Assembly: GCA_016787265.1 (NCBI GenBank)
Contig: JAEUVF010000014.1
Coordinates: 151,316 to 215,315, forward strand
DNA: 64,000 nt
Source: Flavipsychrobacter sp.
GTDB taxonomy: Bacteria; Bacteroidota; Bacteroidia; Chitinophagales; Chitinophagaceae
Direction of reading: 5' to 3'
Part shown: positions 53,106-61,605 of the stretch, in pieces
Layout: each line of letters opens with the position of its first letter
Numbering within the stretch: position 1 is the first letter of the stretch
Notes under the pieces: model-generated
What the model saw: the letters and a program-made list of their open reading frames with translations, nothing else
The model's database searches: none
What the model was told of the DNA's origin: nothing
Position numbers and translations under genes: made by a program

Positions 53106-53150
53106 TAAAAAGAAAGAGACTGCCTCTTTGGAAGCAGCCTCTCTTTTTTT
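53106..53150 (-). terminator. Terminator downstream of the coiled-coil exported protein gene
   Basis: Imperfect stem AGAGACTGC with GCAGCCTCT around a 10-nt loop, flanked by A-rich sequence on the left and T8 on the right. It is 16 bp past the stop at 53166. Confidence 0.7.
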
Positions 53151-53165
53151 TCATGCGGACAAGGT

Positions 53166-53924
53166 TTAGTCCTTTTTTATATCGAAGCGATTGTTTTTGT
53201 TTTCAATCACTGTGTTTTTATCTGGGAAATAGGAACGGTATTTTTTGAAAGTGGCTTCGGATTGTTTTTGACCATTAATAATCAGTTCTTCGCCAGTGTA
53301 TTCAATGCGATAATTGCCTTCGTCTTTGATTAACCCTTCTGCTTTCATTTTACCGATCATTTCTTTGTAACCTGTCAACAGTACTCTCACTTTCGCGATT
53401 TCTGCTTTCGCATTTTTTAATTCCTTCTCCATATTGGGAAGAGAGCTTTTAAGCTCTGTTTTGATTGCCTCCCGCTGGGCTTCAATTTCTTCTTTCATGT
53501 TGGCCTGCTCGAGTTTCAATTGGGCAAGCGCTTTATCCAGTTCCTTTAAATGCGCCTGCATTTCTTCCTTGTTAAAAGCCGACTTCAACTCTTCCGCAAT
53601 CTGTTTTTTGGAAGCCTCGATTTCCTTCATGGCTTTGGCGAGTTCGCGTTCAATTTCTCCGGAATTGAGTTTCGCCAGGGCAGATTGCATGGACTTCTCA
53701 ACCGACTCCCAGTTTTTGTTGCCGAGTTCCATTGTCAGCGATTTCTCTGCCTTATCGAGTGATTTTAAATGATCATCCAGGGAGCCCGGCACGGTATCCA
53801 CCACCGCTTCCTCCACCAGGAGCTCTCCCAGGAGTCCGCCTGTGTTGGTAAATGGAAAGGCTTGTGCACTGGCTATGCTAAGGACTAAACCTGCGGCAAG
53901 CAGTAGTTGTTTGAATTGAGTCAT
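53166..53924 (-). CDS. Exported coiled-coil protein under a double palindromic operator
   Basis: 252 residues from ATG 53922-53924. A signal peptide (FKQLLLAAGLVLSIASAQA) is followed by a long heptad-patterned coiled coil (about residues 45-190: KEIEASKKQIAEELKSAF, KELDKALAQLKLEQANMKEE) and a small C-terminal part (YRIEYTGEELIINGQKQSE). From memory, that C-terminal pattern resembles the tail found in Bacteroidota BlaR1/M56-type sensor proteins; no protease domain is present here. The in-frame extension to 54107 runs through the operator and the repeat array and is not real. Two palindromes lie 17-56 bp upstream of the start. Confidence 0.7.
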   Translation of the reverse strand: MTQFKQLLLAAGLVLSIASAQAFPFTNTGGLLGELLVEEAVVDTVPGSLDDHLKSLDKAEKSLTMELGNKNWESVEKSMQSALAKLNSGEIERELAKAMKEIEASKKQIAEELKSAFNKEEMQAHLKELDKALAQLKLEQANMKEEIEAQREAIKTELKSSLPNMEKELKNAKAEIAKVRVLLTGYKEMIGKMKAEGLIKDEGNYRIEYTGEELIINGQKQSEATFKKYRSYFPDKNTVIENKNNRFDIKKD

Positions 53925-53940
53925 GGTAAGGTGTTTTGTG

Positions 53941-53986
53941 TTACGAATTGTTTCGTAAATATATACGAAGTAGTTCGTAATACGAA
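53941..53986 (-). promoter_or_regulatory. Paired TACGAA-N4-TTCGTA operators
   Basis: Palindrome 1 is TTACGAA-ttgt-TTCGTAA (53941-53958) and palindrome 2 is TACGAA-gtag-TTCGTA (53964-53979). Their centres are 22 bp apart, two helical turns, and an extra half-site TACGAA follows at 53981-53986. This layout fits cooperative binding of a dimeric repressor just upstream of the gene ending at 53166. BlaI/MecI-type repressors of Bacteroidota are a candidate by analogy, not proven. Confidence 0.6.
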
Positions 53987-54022
53987 AAACAACCCAAGTA
54001 ATTTTGTAAGATTTAACAATAC

Positions 54023-54154
54023 GGTGAAAGGTGAAAAGTGAAAGGTGAAAGTTGTGAAAAGAAAAAGGTGAAAGACGTTTCCGACTTTCACCTTCCATGT
54101 ATTTCACCTTCCATGCCTTTCACCCTCTTTCACTTTTCACCTTTCACCTTTCAC
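54023..54154. repeat. Intergenic 7-bp-period repeat array with inverted arms (GTGAAAG type)
   Basis: Degenerate GTGAAAG/GTGAAAA units on the left and CTTTCAC units on the right, with a perfect 21-bp inverted repeat between 54024-54044 and 54127-54147. The right arm reaches the stop codon of the ABC permease gene. Similar in style to the array at 29.66 kb. Confidence 0.78.
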
Positions 54155-55443
54155 ATTCTTGCCCACTTCCACAACTCCTTCCAGGTCACCTTCTTTCCAT
54201 ACATCAATATCCCTGTACGGTAAATCTTAGCTGCCAGCCAGGTGGTGCCGAGGAAACCGCCAATCAGGAGGGCGATAGAGAGGATCAGTTCCCAGGCCGG
54301 TACGCCATAGGGAATCCGGGCCATCATTACGATAGGAGAGGTCAGGGGAAAGAGACTGCCGAAGATCGCGAGTCCGCCATCCGGATTATTAATCGCCTGC
54401 ATCATAATCACAAAAGCAAAGATGATAGGCATCGTGATGGGCAACATCAACTGCTGCGCATCCTGCGGATCTTCATTCACCGCACTGCCTACGGCTGCAA
54501 ACAATGCCGAATACAGCAGGTATCCACCCAGGAAATAAATGATAAAGAGTCCGACGATCATGAACATATTCACCGACTGCAAATTGTTCATAATGGTTGT
54601 AACCATGGACGACTTGCCGGCATCTGCCTGATCCACTGCAGCCTGTGCAGCACCTGCCTGCTCCAGTACCTGCGGGAATATTACAGGAATCAGCATCTGC
54701 AAAGACAACATCAATACACCCCAGATCAGGAATTGTACCAGTCCCACGGCGCCAATGCCCACAATTTTTCCAATCATCAACTGATAAGGTTTCACACTGC
54801 TCACCATCACTTCCGCAATCCGGTTGGTCTTCTCTTCCATCACTCCACGCATTACCATGGTACCATAAATAAAGAGTACGATATAAATCAGGAAACCACA
54901 GATGAAACCGAGGGCGGTAGCGAATCCCGCATTACCGGTTTTGCCATCGGTCTTGGATACTTTCAGATCAATTTTGGTCTTGCTGGTTTCTACTTGCTCC
55001 AGCGTAATACCGGGAGCCAGCAGGGTTTGCAGACTGCTTTTCTCCAGGGCTTTGTTGATGCGGCTTTCGATCTTGCCCTGGGTCATGAGTCCCACATTAG
55101 CGCGACTGTAATACTTCAGACTATCGCGTTTGCTGATGCTATCCGGCAGCAGAATATAACCGGAGTATTTTTTATCAACCAGGTCTTTTTGTAATTGCGC
55201 GGTATCGGCCTGTTTCAAAAAAGTGAAACTGAGGGCATCATCGCTCTGGATCTTGTTTTCCAATACGCCCTTACTATCTACTATGGCTACCCGAATATTC
55301 TCTTCACCTTTCATGCTGAAGTAGATAATCAGTCCGTATAAACCAAAAATCAAAATCGGCAGTAAAATAGTGGAGAGTAAAAAAGTTTTTTTCTGCACGC
55401 GACTCAGAAACTCGCGTTTTATAATGATAAATGTCTTGTTCAT
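54151..55443 (-). CDS. ABC-2-type transporter permease
   Basis: 430 residues, NatB-like. An N-terminal helix (TFLLSTILLPILIFGLYGLI) and a ~150-residue periplasmic loop (VAIVDSKGVLENKIQSDDALS..) precede the remaining ~5 helices, with the conserved MVMRGVMEEKTNRIAEVMVSS motif at the first core helix. Working with the ATPase encoded immediately upstream, it forms an efflux pump; substrate (sodium, lipid or drug) unknown. Confidence 0.88.
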   Translation of the reverse strand: MNKTFIIIKREFLSRVQKKTFLLSTILLPILIFGLYGLIIYFSMKGEENIRVAIVDSKGVLENKIQSDDALSFTFLKQADTAQLQKDLVDKKYSGYILLPDSISKRDSLKYYSRANVGLMTQGKIESRINKALEKSSLQTLLAPGITLEQVETSKTKIDLKVSKTDGKTGNAGFATALGFICGFLIYIVLFIYGTMVMRGVMEEKTNRIAEVMVSSVKPYQLMIGKIVGIGAVGLVQFLIWGVLMLSLQMLIPVIFPQVLEQAGAAQAAVDQADAGKSSMVTTIMNNLQSVNMFMIVGLFIIYFLGGYLLYSALFAAVGSAVNEDPQDAQQLMLPITMPIIFAFVIMMQAINNPDGGLAIFGSLFPLTSPIVMMARIPYGVPAWELILSIALLIGGFLGTTWLAAKIYRTGILMYGKKVTWKELWKWARM

Positions 55444-55459
55444 GGTTAAGTGTTAATGG

Positions 55460-56395
55460 TTAGGAAGCAGACTGCTGAAAGGCACGGGTAGTGGCATGAG
55501 TTCCTTCTACGAGGCGAATGAAAATATCATTCAGGGAAGGCAGGATCTCGGTAAAGCCAAGAATGGGAACCTGGTTGCGGATCAGGTCTTCCAGTACTGC
55601 ATTGGTAGTACTGCCATCAGCCAGCTGAATCGTGTGTTGTGCACCGTTATGTTGCACCAGTTGGAAATGCGCAGAAGCAGGCAAGGTCTTCCCTTCTTCG
55701 GTCAATACCTTGAACTGGTTTTTCTTGTATTCCTGTTTCACCCCGTGTACCGTGCCATCCAGGATTTTTTGTCCCTTGTTCACCAGGATGATTTGGTCGC
55801 AGATTTCTTCCACCTGCTCCATCCGGTGGGTACTGAATATCACCGTGCAGCCTCTTTTCGCCAGGTTGTAAATCTCTTCCTTGATCAGGTTCGCATTTAC
55901 GGGATCCAATCCGCTGAAAGGCTCATCGAGTATGATCAGCTTGGGTTCATGCAGTACAGTGGTTACAAACTGCAGTTTCTGTCCCATCCCTTTACTGAGA
56001 TCTTCCACTTTTTTGTTCCACCAGCTCTGCATTTCGAATTTCTCGAACCAGGTCTTCACTTTCTCCAGGGCATCCGCTTTGGAGAGTCCCTTTAGCTGCG
56101 CCAGGTACATGGCCTGTTCGCCGATCTTCATTTTTTTGTAGAGTCCGCGTTCCTCGGGCATATAACCAATGTGCAGGATATCGTCCTCGGCTTTGAAGGG
56201 CCGGCCATCAAAAGTAATTTGTCCGCCATCGGGATAAAAGATTCCCGTGATCATGCGCAGTAAGGTCGTTTTACCGGCACCGTTAGGTCCGAGTAAACCG
56301 AAAATGCTTCCTCTTTCAATGGAAAAACTGATATCATCTACGGCTTTGTGTGCGCCGTAATGTTTTTTCAGGTGTTGAACCTCCAATAAAGGCAT
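55460..56395 (-). CDS. ABC transporter ATP-binding protein
   Basis: 311 residues. Walker A GLLGPNGAGKTTL, signature LSKGMGQKLQFV, Walker B KLIILDEPFSGLDPVN and H-loop FSTHRMEQ are seen. The C-terminus has ~80 residues beyond the ATPase (LVQHNGAQHTIQLADGS). NatA/CcmA-type ATPase, 16 bp from its permease, forming a two-gene exporter operon. Confidence 0.93.
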   Translation of the reverse strand: MPLLEVQHLKKHYGAHKAVDDISFSIERGSIFGLLGPNGAGKTTLLRMITGIFYPDGGQITFDGRPFKAEDDILHIGYMPEERGLYKKMKIGEQAMYLAQLKGLSKADALEKVKTWFEKFEMQSWWNKKVEDLSKGMGQKLQFVTTVLHEPKLIILDEPFSGLDPVNANLIKEEIYNLAKRGCTVIFSTHRMEQVEEICDQIILVNKGQKILDGTVHGVKQEYKKNQFKVLTEEGKTLPASAHFQLVQHNGAQHTIQLADGSTTNAVLEDLIRNQVPILGFTEILPSLNDIFIRLVEGTHATTRAFQQSAS

Positions 56396-56483
56396 ATCTG
56401 GTGTTGTTGTTTTAGAAAGTTATAGTTGCTGTCTATTGGATGCCGGAAAAACCAAAACATTACAAGCGCCACCAAAAATATTA

Positions 56484-58037
56484 TTAGTGGTAGATGGCAG
56501 CCAGGACCCGCGCAATGCGTTCTCCGTCCATGGCTGCACTCACAATGCCTCCTGCATAACCAGCGCCCTCACCAGCAGGGTATAAATTTCCTACCTGCGG
56601 GTGATTCAGCAACTCCGGGTCTCTGGGTATTCTCACCGGGGAAGAGGTGCGCGACTCGGTAGCTACTACCACAGCATCGCGGGTATAATAGCCTTTCATC
56701 CTTTTTCCGAATGCCTGGAAACCACCGGCCAGGCTTTTATACACAAAATCCGGTAACACTTCCCAAAGGGGCGCGGCCTTGATCCCGGGCAGATAAGAAC
56801 ATTCCGGTAAATCAGCCGAAACCCTCTTCTGTACAAAATCTGTCATGCGCAGAGCCGGACCCACCAACTGCCCTCCACCCGCAACAAAAGCACGTTGTTC
56901 TACCTGGCGCTGAAATTCCATCGCACCAAGGGGACCTTTAAACCGTTGCCAGTCTTTTTCTTCTATGCTCACCACCATCCCGGAATTCGCATAAGGATTA
57001 TTCCGTTTGGAGGGACTCCAGCCATTGACCACCAACTCACCCGGAGCAGTAGACGCGGGCGCAATGATACCCCCCGGACACATACAGAAGGAAAATACCC
57101 CGCGGTTCTCGACCTGTTGCACCAGGCTATAGGAAGCAGGGGGGAGGAATTCTCCGCGGGTGGGACAATGATATTGTATGCGATCAATCAGTTCCTGCGG
57201 GTGTTCGATGCGCACCCCCAGGGCAAAGGGCTTGGCTTCGATGAGGATCTGCTGGTGATGGAGCAGTTCAAAAATATCCCGGGCCGAATGGCCTGTAGCC
57301 AGGATCACGGCATCGCCTTCAAATCGGTTGCCCGATGCTGTTAGGACTGCTTTTACCTGGTTATTGACCAGCTCAAAACCGGTCATCTTTTCTTCAAAGA
57401 GGAAGAGACCACCACTCTGCAGGATCTGCTCCCGCATGGCCACCATAATATGCGGCAGTTTGTTGGTGCCGATATGGGGATGCGCTTCATACAGGATGCG
57501 CTCATCCGCCCCGAACTGCACAAAGAGTTGCAGGATGCGGTCGATATTACCTCTTTTGGTGGAACGGGTATAGAGTTTACCATCACTATAGGTGCCGGCA
57601 CCGCCTTCACCAAAACAGTAATTGCTCTCGGGATTGACAATACCCTGCTTATTCATGGCAGCCAAATCGCGCCGGCGGCTCCGGACATCCTTGCCTCTTT
57701 CCAGGATCACCGGGCGTATGCCCAGCTCAATCAGTTGCAGGGCGGCAAAAATGCCACAGGGCCCCGCACCTACTATAATTACCTGGTGTTGGGCGTTTCG
57801 TACATCCGGGAACTGAAATACCTGGTGCGGACGTTCCACAAAAGGTTCATTGATAAAGGCACGTAGACTAAGGTTTATCCTTATCTGCCGGCCACGGGCA
57901 TCGATGGATTTCTTTAGAATATGAAAACCGGTGAGTTGCTGTCGCGATTGACCACTGGCAGCGGCCAGGTAGTCAAGAATGGACTCGGGATGAGCAGCTT
58001 CCGCCGGACTCACCTGTATCGTGAAGGTTTGTTGCAT
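56484..58037 (-). CDS. FAD-dependent oxidoreductase, COG2509-like
   Basis: 517 residues. N-terminal domain (residues 1-85) of the COG2509 type, then the FAD-binding dinucleotide fold VIIVGAGPCGIFAALQL, and ERGKDVRSRRRDLA. The C-terminal block carries NLYPAGEGAGYAGGIVSAA. The family is annotated as uncharacterised FAD-dependent dehydrogenase; the physiological substrate is unknown. Divergent from the 5'-nucleotidase genes; TACTTTTG on the minus strand at 58064-58071 is its likely -7 element. Confidence 0.9.
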   Translation of the reverse strand: MQQTFTIQVSPAEAAHPESILDYLAAASGQSRQQLTGFHILKKSIDARGRQIRINLSLRAFINEPFVERPHQVFQFPDVRNAQHQVIIVGAGPCGIFAALQLIELGIRPVILERGKDVRSRRRDLAAMNKQGIVNPESNYCFGEGGAGTYSDGKLYTRSTKRGNIDRILQLFVQFGADERILYEAHPHIGTNKLPHIMVAMREQILQSGGLFLFEEKMTGFELVNNQVKAVLTASGNRFEGDAVILATGHSARDIFELLHHQQILIEAKPFALGVRIEHPQELIDRIQYHCPTRGEFLPPASYSLVQQVENRGVFSFCMCPGGIIAPASTAPGELVVNGWSPSKRNNPYANSGMVVSIEEKDWQRFKGPLGAMEFQRQVEQRAFVAGGGQLVGPALRMTDFVQKRVSADLPECSYLPGIKAAPLWEVLPDFVYKSLAGGFQAFGKRMKGYYTRDAVVVATESRTSSPVRIPRDPELLNHPQVGNLYPAGEGAGYAGGIVSAAMDGERIARVLAAIYH

Positions 58038-58063
58038 GGTTAGGTAGTTGTCCTAAAACAAGG

Positions 58064-58071
58064 CAAAAGTA
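58064..58071 (-). promoter_or_regulatory. TAnnTTTG -7 element for the FAD oxidoreductase gene
   Basis: Minus-strand TACTTTTG, exact consensus, 27 bp before the start at 58037. Confidence 0.45.
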
Positions 58072-58110
58072 GTTCGTCTAAATTTAACCGCTGCGTAAAA
58101 ACACTTCATT

Positions 58111-58118
58111 TATATTTG
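58111..58118 (+). promoter_or_regulatory. TAnnTTTG -7 element for the split 5'-nucleotidase operon
   Basis: TATATTTG, exact consensus. Transcription would start about 6-7 bp later, near 58124, exactly where the stem-loop 58124-58153 begins. Confidence 0.5.
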
Positions 58119-58123
58119 CACCC

Positions 58124-58153
58124 CTTTATTGAGGTAGCAACACCTTAATAAAG
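58124..58153 (+). promoter_or_regulatory. Predicted 5'-end stem-loop in the 5'-nucleotidase mRNA leader
   Basis: A 12-bp stem (CTTTATTGAGGT with ACCTTAATAAAG, one G-U pair) closes a six-base loop AGCAAC. It would be the very first part of the transcript if the -7 element at 58111-58118 is used, and lies 21 bp before the ATG at 58175. It may protect the 5' end or control translation. Confidence 0.55.
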
Positions 58154-58174
58154 TTGTATCTTAAGTTTTCGTCT

Positions 58175-58930
58175 ATGTCCATGTATTCGTCTGCCTCCAT
58201 ACGAGTGGCAGTCCTGCTAGCTGTATTTGCTATAACAGGCTGTGCCACCTCCTACCAGCCCTCGCAGGTTCAGTATGATTCCGTGCGAATCACTGATAAA
58301 GCGCCAAGGGATCCCAAACTTGAAGCAATACTAAGTCCCTACGCCGATAGCGTCAACAGCAGCATGAACAAAGTGATTGCAGAGCTGGCTATATCCATGG
58401 AGAAAAAAATGCCGGAAGGCACGCTGAACAACCTGGTAGCCGATGCCTTGCTGGCAGAAGCCAATCAGGCCTATGGTGCAGTGGATGCGGCTTTCGTGAA
58501 TTATGGTGGCGTGCGCATCTCACAAATACCAGCCGGACCCATCACCATCGGAAAAGTATTTGAGTTAATGCCCTTTGATAACCTGCTAATCATCCAGGAG
58601 CTGAAAGGAAGCGTGTTCCAGGAATTCCTGAACAGAATTGCGGAACGTGGAGGCTGGCCGGTAGCTGGCGTGCAATTTGTGATAAAGGATAAAAAAGCGA
58701 TTGATGTACTCGTAGGAGGCAAGCCACTGGATCCGCAGGTTACCTATCGGGTAGCCAATTCCGATTATATCGCGAATGGAGGAGATGATTGTGATATGCT
58801 GCGAAAGTTGCCACAAATCAATAAAGGCATATTGATGCGGGATGCATTCCTGCAGTATTTCGAAGCGCAGACCAAAGCGGGAAAAAAATTGAATGCAGAA
58901 TTGGAAAACAGAATTCGCTATGCTCAATAG
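58175..58930 (+). CDS. 5'-nucleotidase C-terminal domain lipoprotein
   Basis: 251 residues from ATG 58175 (a TTG at 58154 is less likely). A lipobox ITGC (AVFAITGCATS) predicts a lipoprotein. The rest is the substrate-binding domain of UshA-type 5'-nucleotidases: TLNNLVADALL, AFVNYGGVRISQIPAGPIT, LMPFDNLLIIQELKGS and YRVANSDYIANGGDDCDM. It has no metallophosphatase domain; that is encoded by the next gene, which overlaps it by 11 bp. The two must assemble to form one enzyme. Confidence 0.9.
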   Translation: MSMYSSASIRVAVLLAVFAITGCATSYQPSQVQYDSVRITDKAPRDPKLEAILSPYADSVNSSMNKVIAELAISMEKKMPEGTLNNLVADALLAEANQAYGAVDAAFVNYGGVRISQIPAGPITIGKVFELMPFDNLLIIQELKGSVFQEFLNRIAERGGWPVAGVQFVIKDKKAIDVLVGGKPLDPQVTYRVANSDYIANGGDDCDMLRKLPQINKGILMRDAFLQYFEAQTKAGKKLNAELENRIRYAQ

Positions 58931-59858
58931 AAGAAAATTTTTACAAACGGCAGGAATGGCAACCGGAGCCTTGCTGACACAGCGGGTACTGGGACAGGAA
59001 GGACTGGAAGAAAATCCGGTACAACAATTGACTCTCTTACATACCAATGATGTACACAGCCGGCTGGAACCCTTTCCGATGGATGGCAGCAGAAACCAGG
59101 GATTGGGAGGAGTAGCAGCAAGAGCGGAAGCAATCAGGACCATACGGGAAAAAGCAGACCAGGTATTATTAGTAGATGCGGGCGATATCTTTCAGGGCAC
59201 ACCTTATTTTAATTTATACAAAGGGGAGCCGGAGATGAAAGCCATGCAGGCAATGGGATATGAAGCAGCAACGATGGGCAATCATGATTTTGATGCGGGA
59301 CTGGAAAATTTTGCAACACAGTTACAACATGTGCAATTTCCGATCGTGGTAGGCAATTATGATTTCACGCATACACCGATGGAAGGTAAAACAAGACCTT
59401 ACCATATTGTAAAGAAAGGAAAATTGAAAATCGGACTAACAGGTGTTGGTATTGAGTTGAAAGGATTGGTGCCTGACAACCTGGCTGGAAACACAGTTTA
59501 TTTAGATCCGATTGCAACAGCAAACAAGTGGGCAGCGCATTTGAAGCGAAACGAAGGATGTGACCTGGTTGTCTGTTTGTCACATTTGGGATACAAGTAT
59601 CGGGAAGCGAATAAAGTGAGTGATGAAATACTGGCGCGCGAAACAGAACATATTGATGTGATTATAGGTGGACATACACATACGTTTTTAGATGCACCTG
59701 TTGTGTATAAAAATAAATTTGGATCGGATGTAATAGTGAATCAGGTAGGGTGGGCTGGAATCGTTCTAGGCCGCATGGACTTTGAGTTTCAGCGGAATAA
59801 AAAGAAAAATTTGGAGCGATCTCACAGTGTTATTATTGGCAAAAAAACAAGTGAGTAA
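58920..59858 (+). CDS. 5'-nucleotidase metallophosphatase domain, Tat-type signal
   Basis: 312 residues from ATG 58920 (MLNRRKFLQTAGMATGA). The RRKFL motif indicates export by the twin-arginine pathway. Metallophosphoesterase motifs are seen in order: LLHTNDVHSR, LVDAGDIFQGT, ATMGNHDFD, VCLSHLG and IIGGHTHTF. It lacks the C-terminal substrate domain, which the preceding gene supplies. Two-metal enzyme hydrolysing nucleotides in the periplasm. Start overlaps the upstream stop by 11 bp. Confidence 0.92.
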   Translation: MLNRRKFLQTAGMATGALLTQRVLGQEGLEENPVQQLTLLHTNDVHSRLEPFPMDGSRNQGLGGVAARAEAIRTIREKADQVLLVDAGDIFQGTPYFNLYKGEPEMKAMQAMGYEAATMGNHDFDAGLENFATQLQHVQFPIVVGNYDFTHTPMEGKTRPYHIVKKGKLKIGLTGVGIELKGLVPDNLAGNTVYLDPIATANKWAAHLKRNEGCDLVVCLSHLGYKYREANKVSDEILARETEHIDVIIGGHTHTFLDAPVVYKNKFGSDVIVNQVGWAGIVLGRMDFEFQRNKKKNLERSHSVIIGKKTSE

Positions 59859-59951
59859 AAAATTTTTTTTTCAACGAAAAAATTTGATATTCGTCCCCCT
59901 ACGTTAATTTTTTATCAACGTACTACTAACAAAAAAACTTCACGCTCACAA

Positions 59952-61385
59952 ATGACCAAAACCTTAGATACAGTCTGGAATAGTTGTCTGGAGATCATCA
60001 AGGATATCGTGGAGTGGCAGCATTTCAAAACCTGGTTCGAACCAATCAAACCCGTTGAACTCAAGAACACCGTACTCGTGATTCAGGTACCCAGTCAATT
60101 TTTTTATGAGTATCTTGAAGAGCATTATGTAAACCTGTTGGCAAAAACATTGCGCAGGGTGTTAGGGAAAGACGCACAGTTGGAATATCGCATCATGGTG
60201 GATAGTGGTAATCATAAAAGCAAGCCATTAACAGTGGATGTACCAGCACATGGTTACAAGACCTATTCCAATAATGAAATGGACTTCCCGTTGGTGATCA
60301 ACAATCCGGTAAAGAATCCTTTTGTAATACCGGGATTGAAGAAGATGCAAATTGATCCGCAGTTAAATCCCATTTATACATTTGATGCTTATATAGAAGG
60401 TGATTGCAATCGCGTGGCACGCAGGGCCGGTAAAACGGTGGCGGAGAAACCGGGTGCGAATTCATTCAATCCGTTGGTCATTTATGGTGGCGTAGGATTG
60501 GGTAAAACGCATTTGGCGCAGGCGATTGGGAATGAGGTAAAGCGCATCAATCCGAACAAAGTGGTATTGTATGTGAGTTCGGAGAAATTCATCAACCAGT
60601 TTGTGGATCATAGCCGGAACAATGCGATCAATGATTTCATTCATTTTTATCAGTTGATTGATGTATTGATTATTGATGATGTACAGTTCTTCAATCGGGC
60701 GGAGAAATCGCAGGACGCGTTTTTTGCGATCTTCAACCATTTGCACCAGAGTGGCAAGCAGTTGATCTTAACTTCTGACAAGGCGCCGAAGGATCTGGAG
60801 GGGGTGCAGGAAAGATTGCTGAGTCGGTTCCGGTGGGGATTGAGTGCAGATTTGCAGATGCCGGATTATGAGACGCGGATAGAGATATTGGAGCGGAAGA
60901 TGAAGAACGATGGATTGGACATGCCGAAGGAGGTAGTAAAGTACCTGGCCTACAATATCAATAATAACGTGCGGGAGCTGGAAGGGGCGTTAATATCGCT
61001 TTTGGCACAATCTTCGCTGAACCGTAGGGAAATTGACCTCGATTTGGCCAAGAAAGTACTCCGTAACTTTGTGAAGACCTCTTCCAAGGAAATCACTATT
61101 GAAGCGATCCAGAAGATGGTCTGCGATTATTTTGATGTTCCGTATGATAAATTGCTGCAGAAGACCCGGAAGCGGGAGATTGTGCAGGCCAGGCAGATCA
61201 CGATGTACCTGGCGAAATCCTTTACCAAGAATTCGTTGAAGACGATCGGTGAGCATTTTGGGGGCCGGGATCATACCACGGTGATCCACAGTTGCCAGAC
61301 CGTTAAGGATTTGATGGATACGGACACAATCTTCCGGGAGAATGTGATGGAATTGCAGCAGAAAGTGCAGTTAGCCAGCTTATAA
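59952..61385 (+). CDS. dnaA: Chromosomal replication initiator protein
   Basis: 477 residues. Domain I (residues 1-90, VWNSCLEIIKDIVEWQHFKTWFEP), a linker, AAA+ domain III with Walker A YGGVGLGKTHLAQ (~178-190) and Walker B LIIDDVQFF, arginine-finger region ERLLSRFRWGL, and C-terminal DNA-binding domain IV with GGRDHTTVIHSC. It binds DnaA boxes at oriC. No cluster of TTATCCACA-like boxes is visible in the 93 bp upstream, so oriC is probably not here. A tRNA-Ser gene follows. Confidence 0.97.
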   Translation: MTKTLDTVWNSCLEIIKDIVEWQHFKTWFEPIKPVELKNTVLVIQVPSQFFYEYLEEHYVNLLAKTLRRVLGKDAQLEYRIMVDSGNHKSKPLTVDVPAHGYKTYSNNEMDFPLVINNPVKNPFVIPGLKKMQIDPQLNPIYTFDAYIEGDCNRVARRAGKTVAEKPGANSFNPLVIYGGVGLGKTHLAQAIGNEVKRINPNKVVLYVSSEKFINQFVDHSRNNAINDFIHFYQLIDVLIIDDVQFFNRAEKSQDAFFAIFNHLHQSGKQLILTSDKAPKDLEGVQERLLSRFRWGLSADLQMPDYETRIEILERKMKNDGLDMPKEVVKYLAYNINNNVRELEGALISLLAQSSLNRREIDLDLAKKVLRNFVKTSSKEITIEAIQKMVCDYFDVPYDKLLQKTRKREIVQARQITMYLAKSFTKNSLKTIGEHFGGRDHTTVIHSCQTVKDLMDTDTIFRENVMELQQKVQLASL

Positions 61386-61401
61386 AATTTAGGGTGAAAT
61401 A

Positions 61402-61434
61402 TTTGGGTGGAAACCCTGGAAATAGCTATTTTTG
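61402..61434 (+). promoter_or_regulatory. Promoter of tRNA-Ser (TTTG / TATTTTTG)
   Basis: TTTG at 61402-61405 and TATTTTTG at 61427-61434 match the Bacteroidota -33 and -7 boxes with 21 bp between. Start would be near 61440, 24 bp before the tRNA. The best-formed promoter in the window. Confidence 0.65.
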
Positions 61435-61463
61435 CGCTCCCTGAATGCAATTCGGGGACGGTA

Positions 61464-61554
61464 GGTGAGGTGCCTGAGTGGCCGAAAGGGCCGGTTTGCT
61501 AAACCGTTGTACGGGCTTAAACCTGTACCGAGGGTTCGAATCCCTCCCTCACCG
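61464..61554 (+). tRNA. tRNA-Ser (anticodon GCU)
   Basis: Acceptor GGTGAGG pairs with CCTCACC at the 3' end; D-loop CCTGAGTGGCCGAAAGG; anticodon loop TTGCTAA with GCT; a long variable arm typical of tRNA-Ser; T-arm GAGGGTTCGAATCCCTC. The final CCA is not encoded. The first base pair of the anticodon stem appears to be C-U. tRNA-Ser genes are frequent integration sites, and accessory DNA begins right after it. Confidence 0.96.
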
Positions 61555-61559
61555 CAGGA

Positions 61560-61591
61560 AATGCAGTCTTCTTTGAAGGCTGCATTTTTTT
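61560..61591 (+). terminator. Intrinsic terminator of tRNA-Ser
   Basis: Stem AATGCAGTCTTC with GAAGGCTGCATT (one mismatch) around TTT, followed by a run of eight T. It begins 6 bp after the tRNA. Confidence 0.85.
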
Positions 61592-61605
61592 ATGCCGTTC
61601 GGGGG

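Noticed and set aside
54097..55194. Long plus-strand frame opposite the ABC permease
   Set aside because: It is the mirror of a convincing permease with ABC-2 motifs, is rich in His/Gln/Ser, begins in the repeat array and shows no family pattern.
59859..59951. Replication origin upstream of dnaA
   Set aside because: AT-rich but only one weak DnaA-box-like sequence (TTATCAACG); no cluster.
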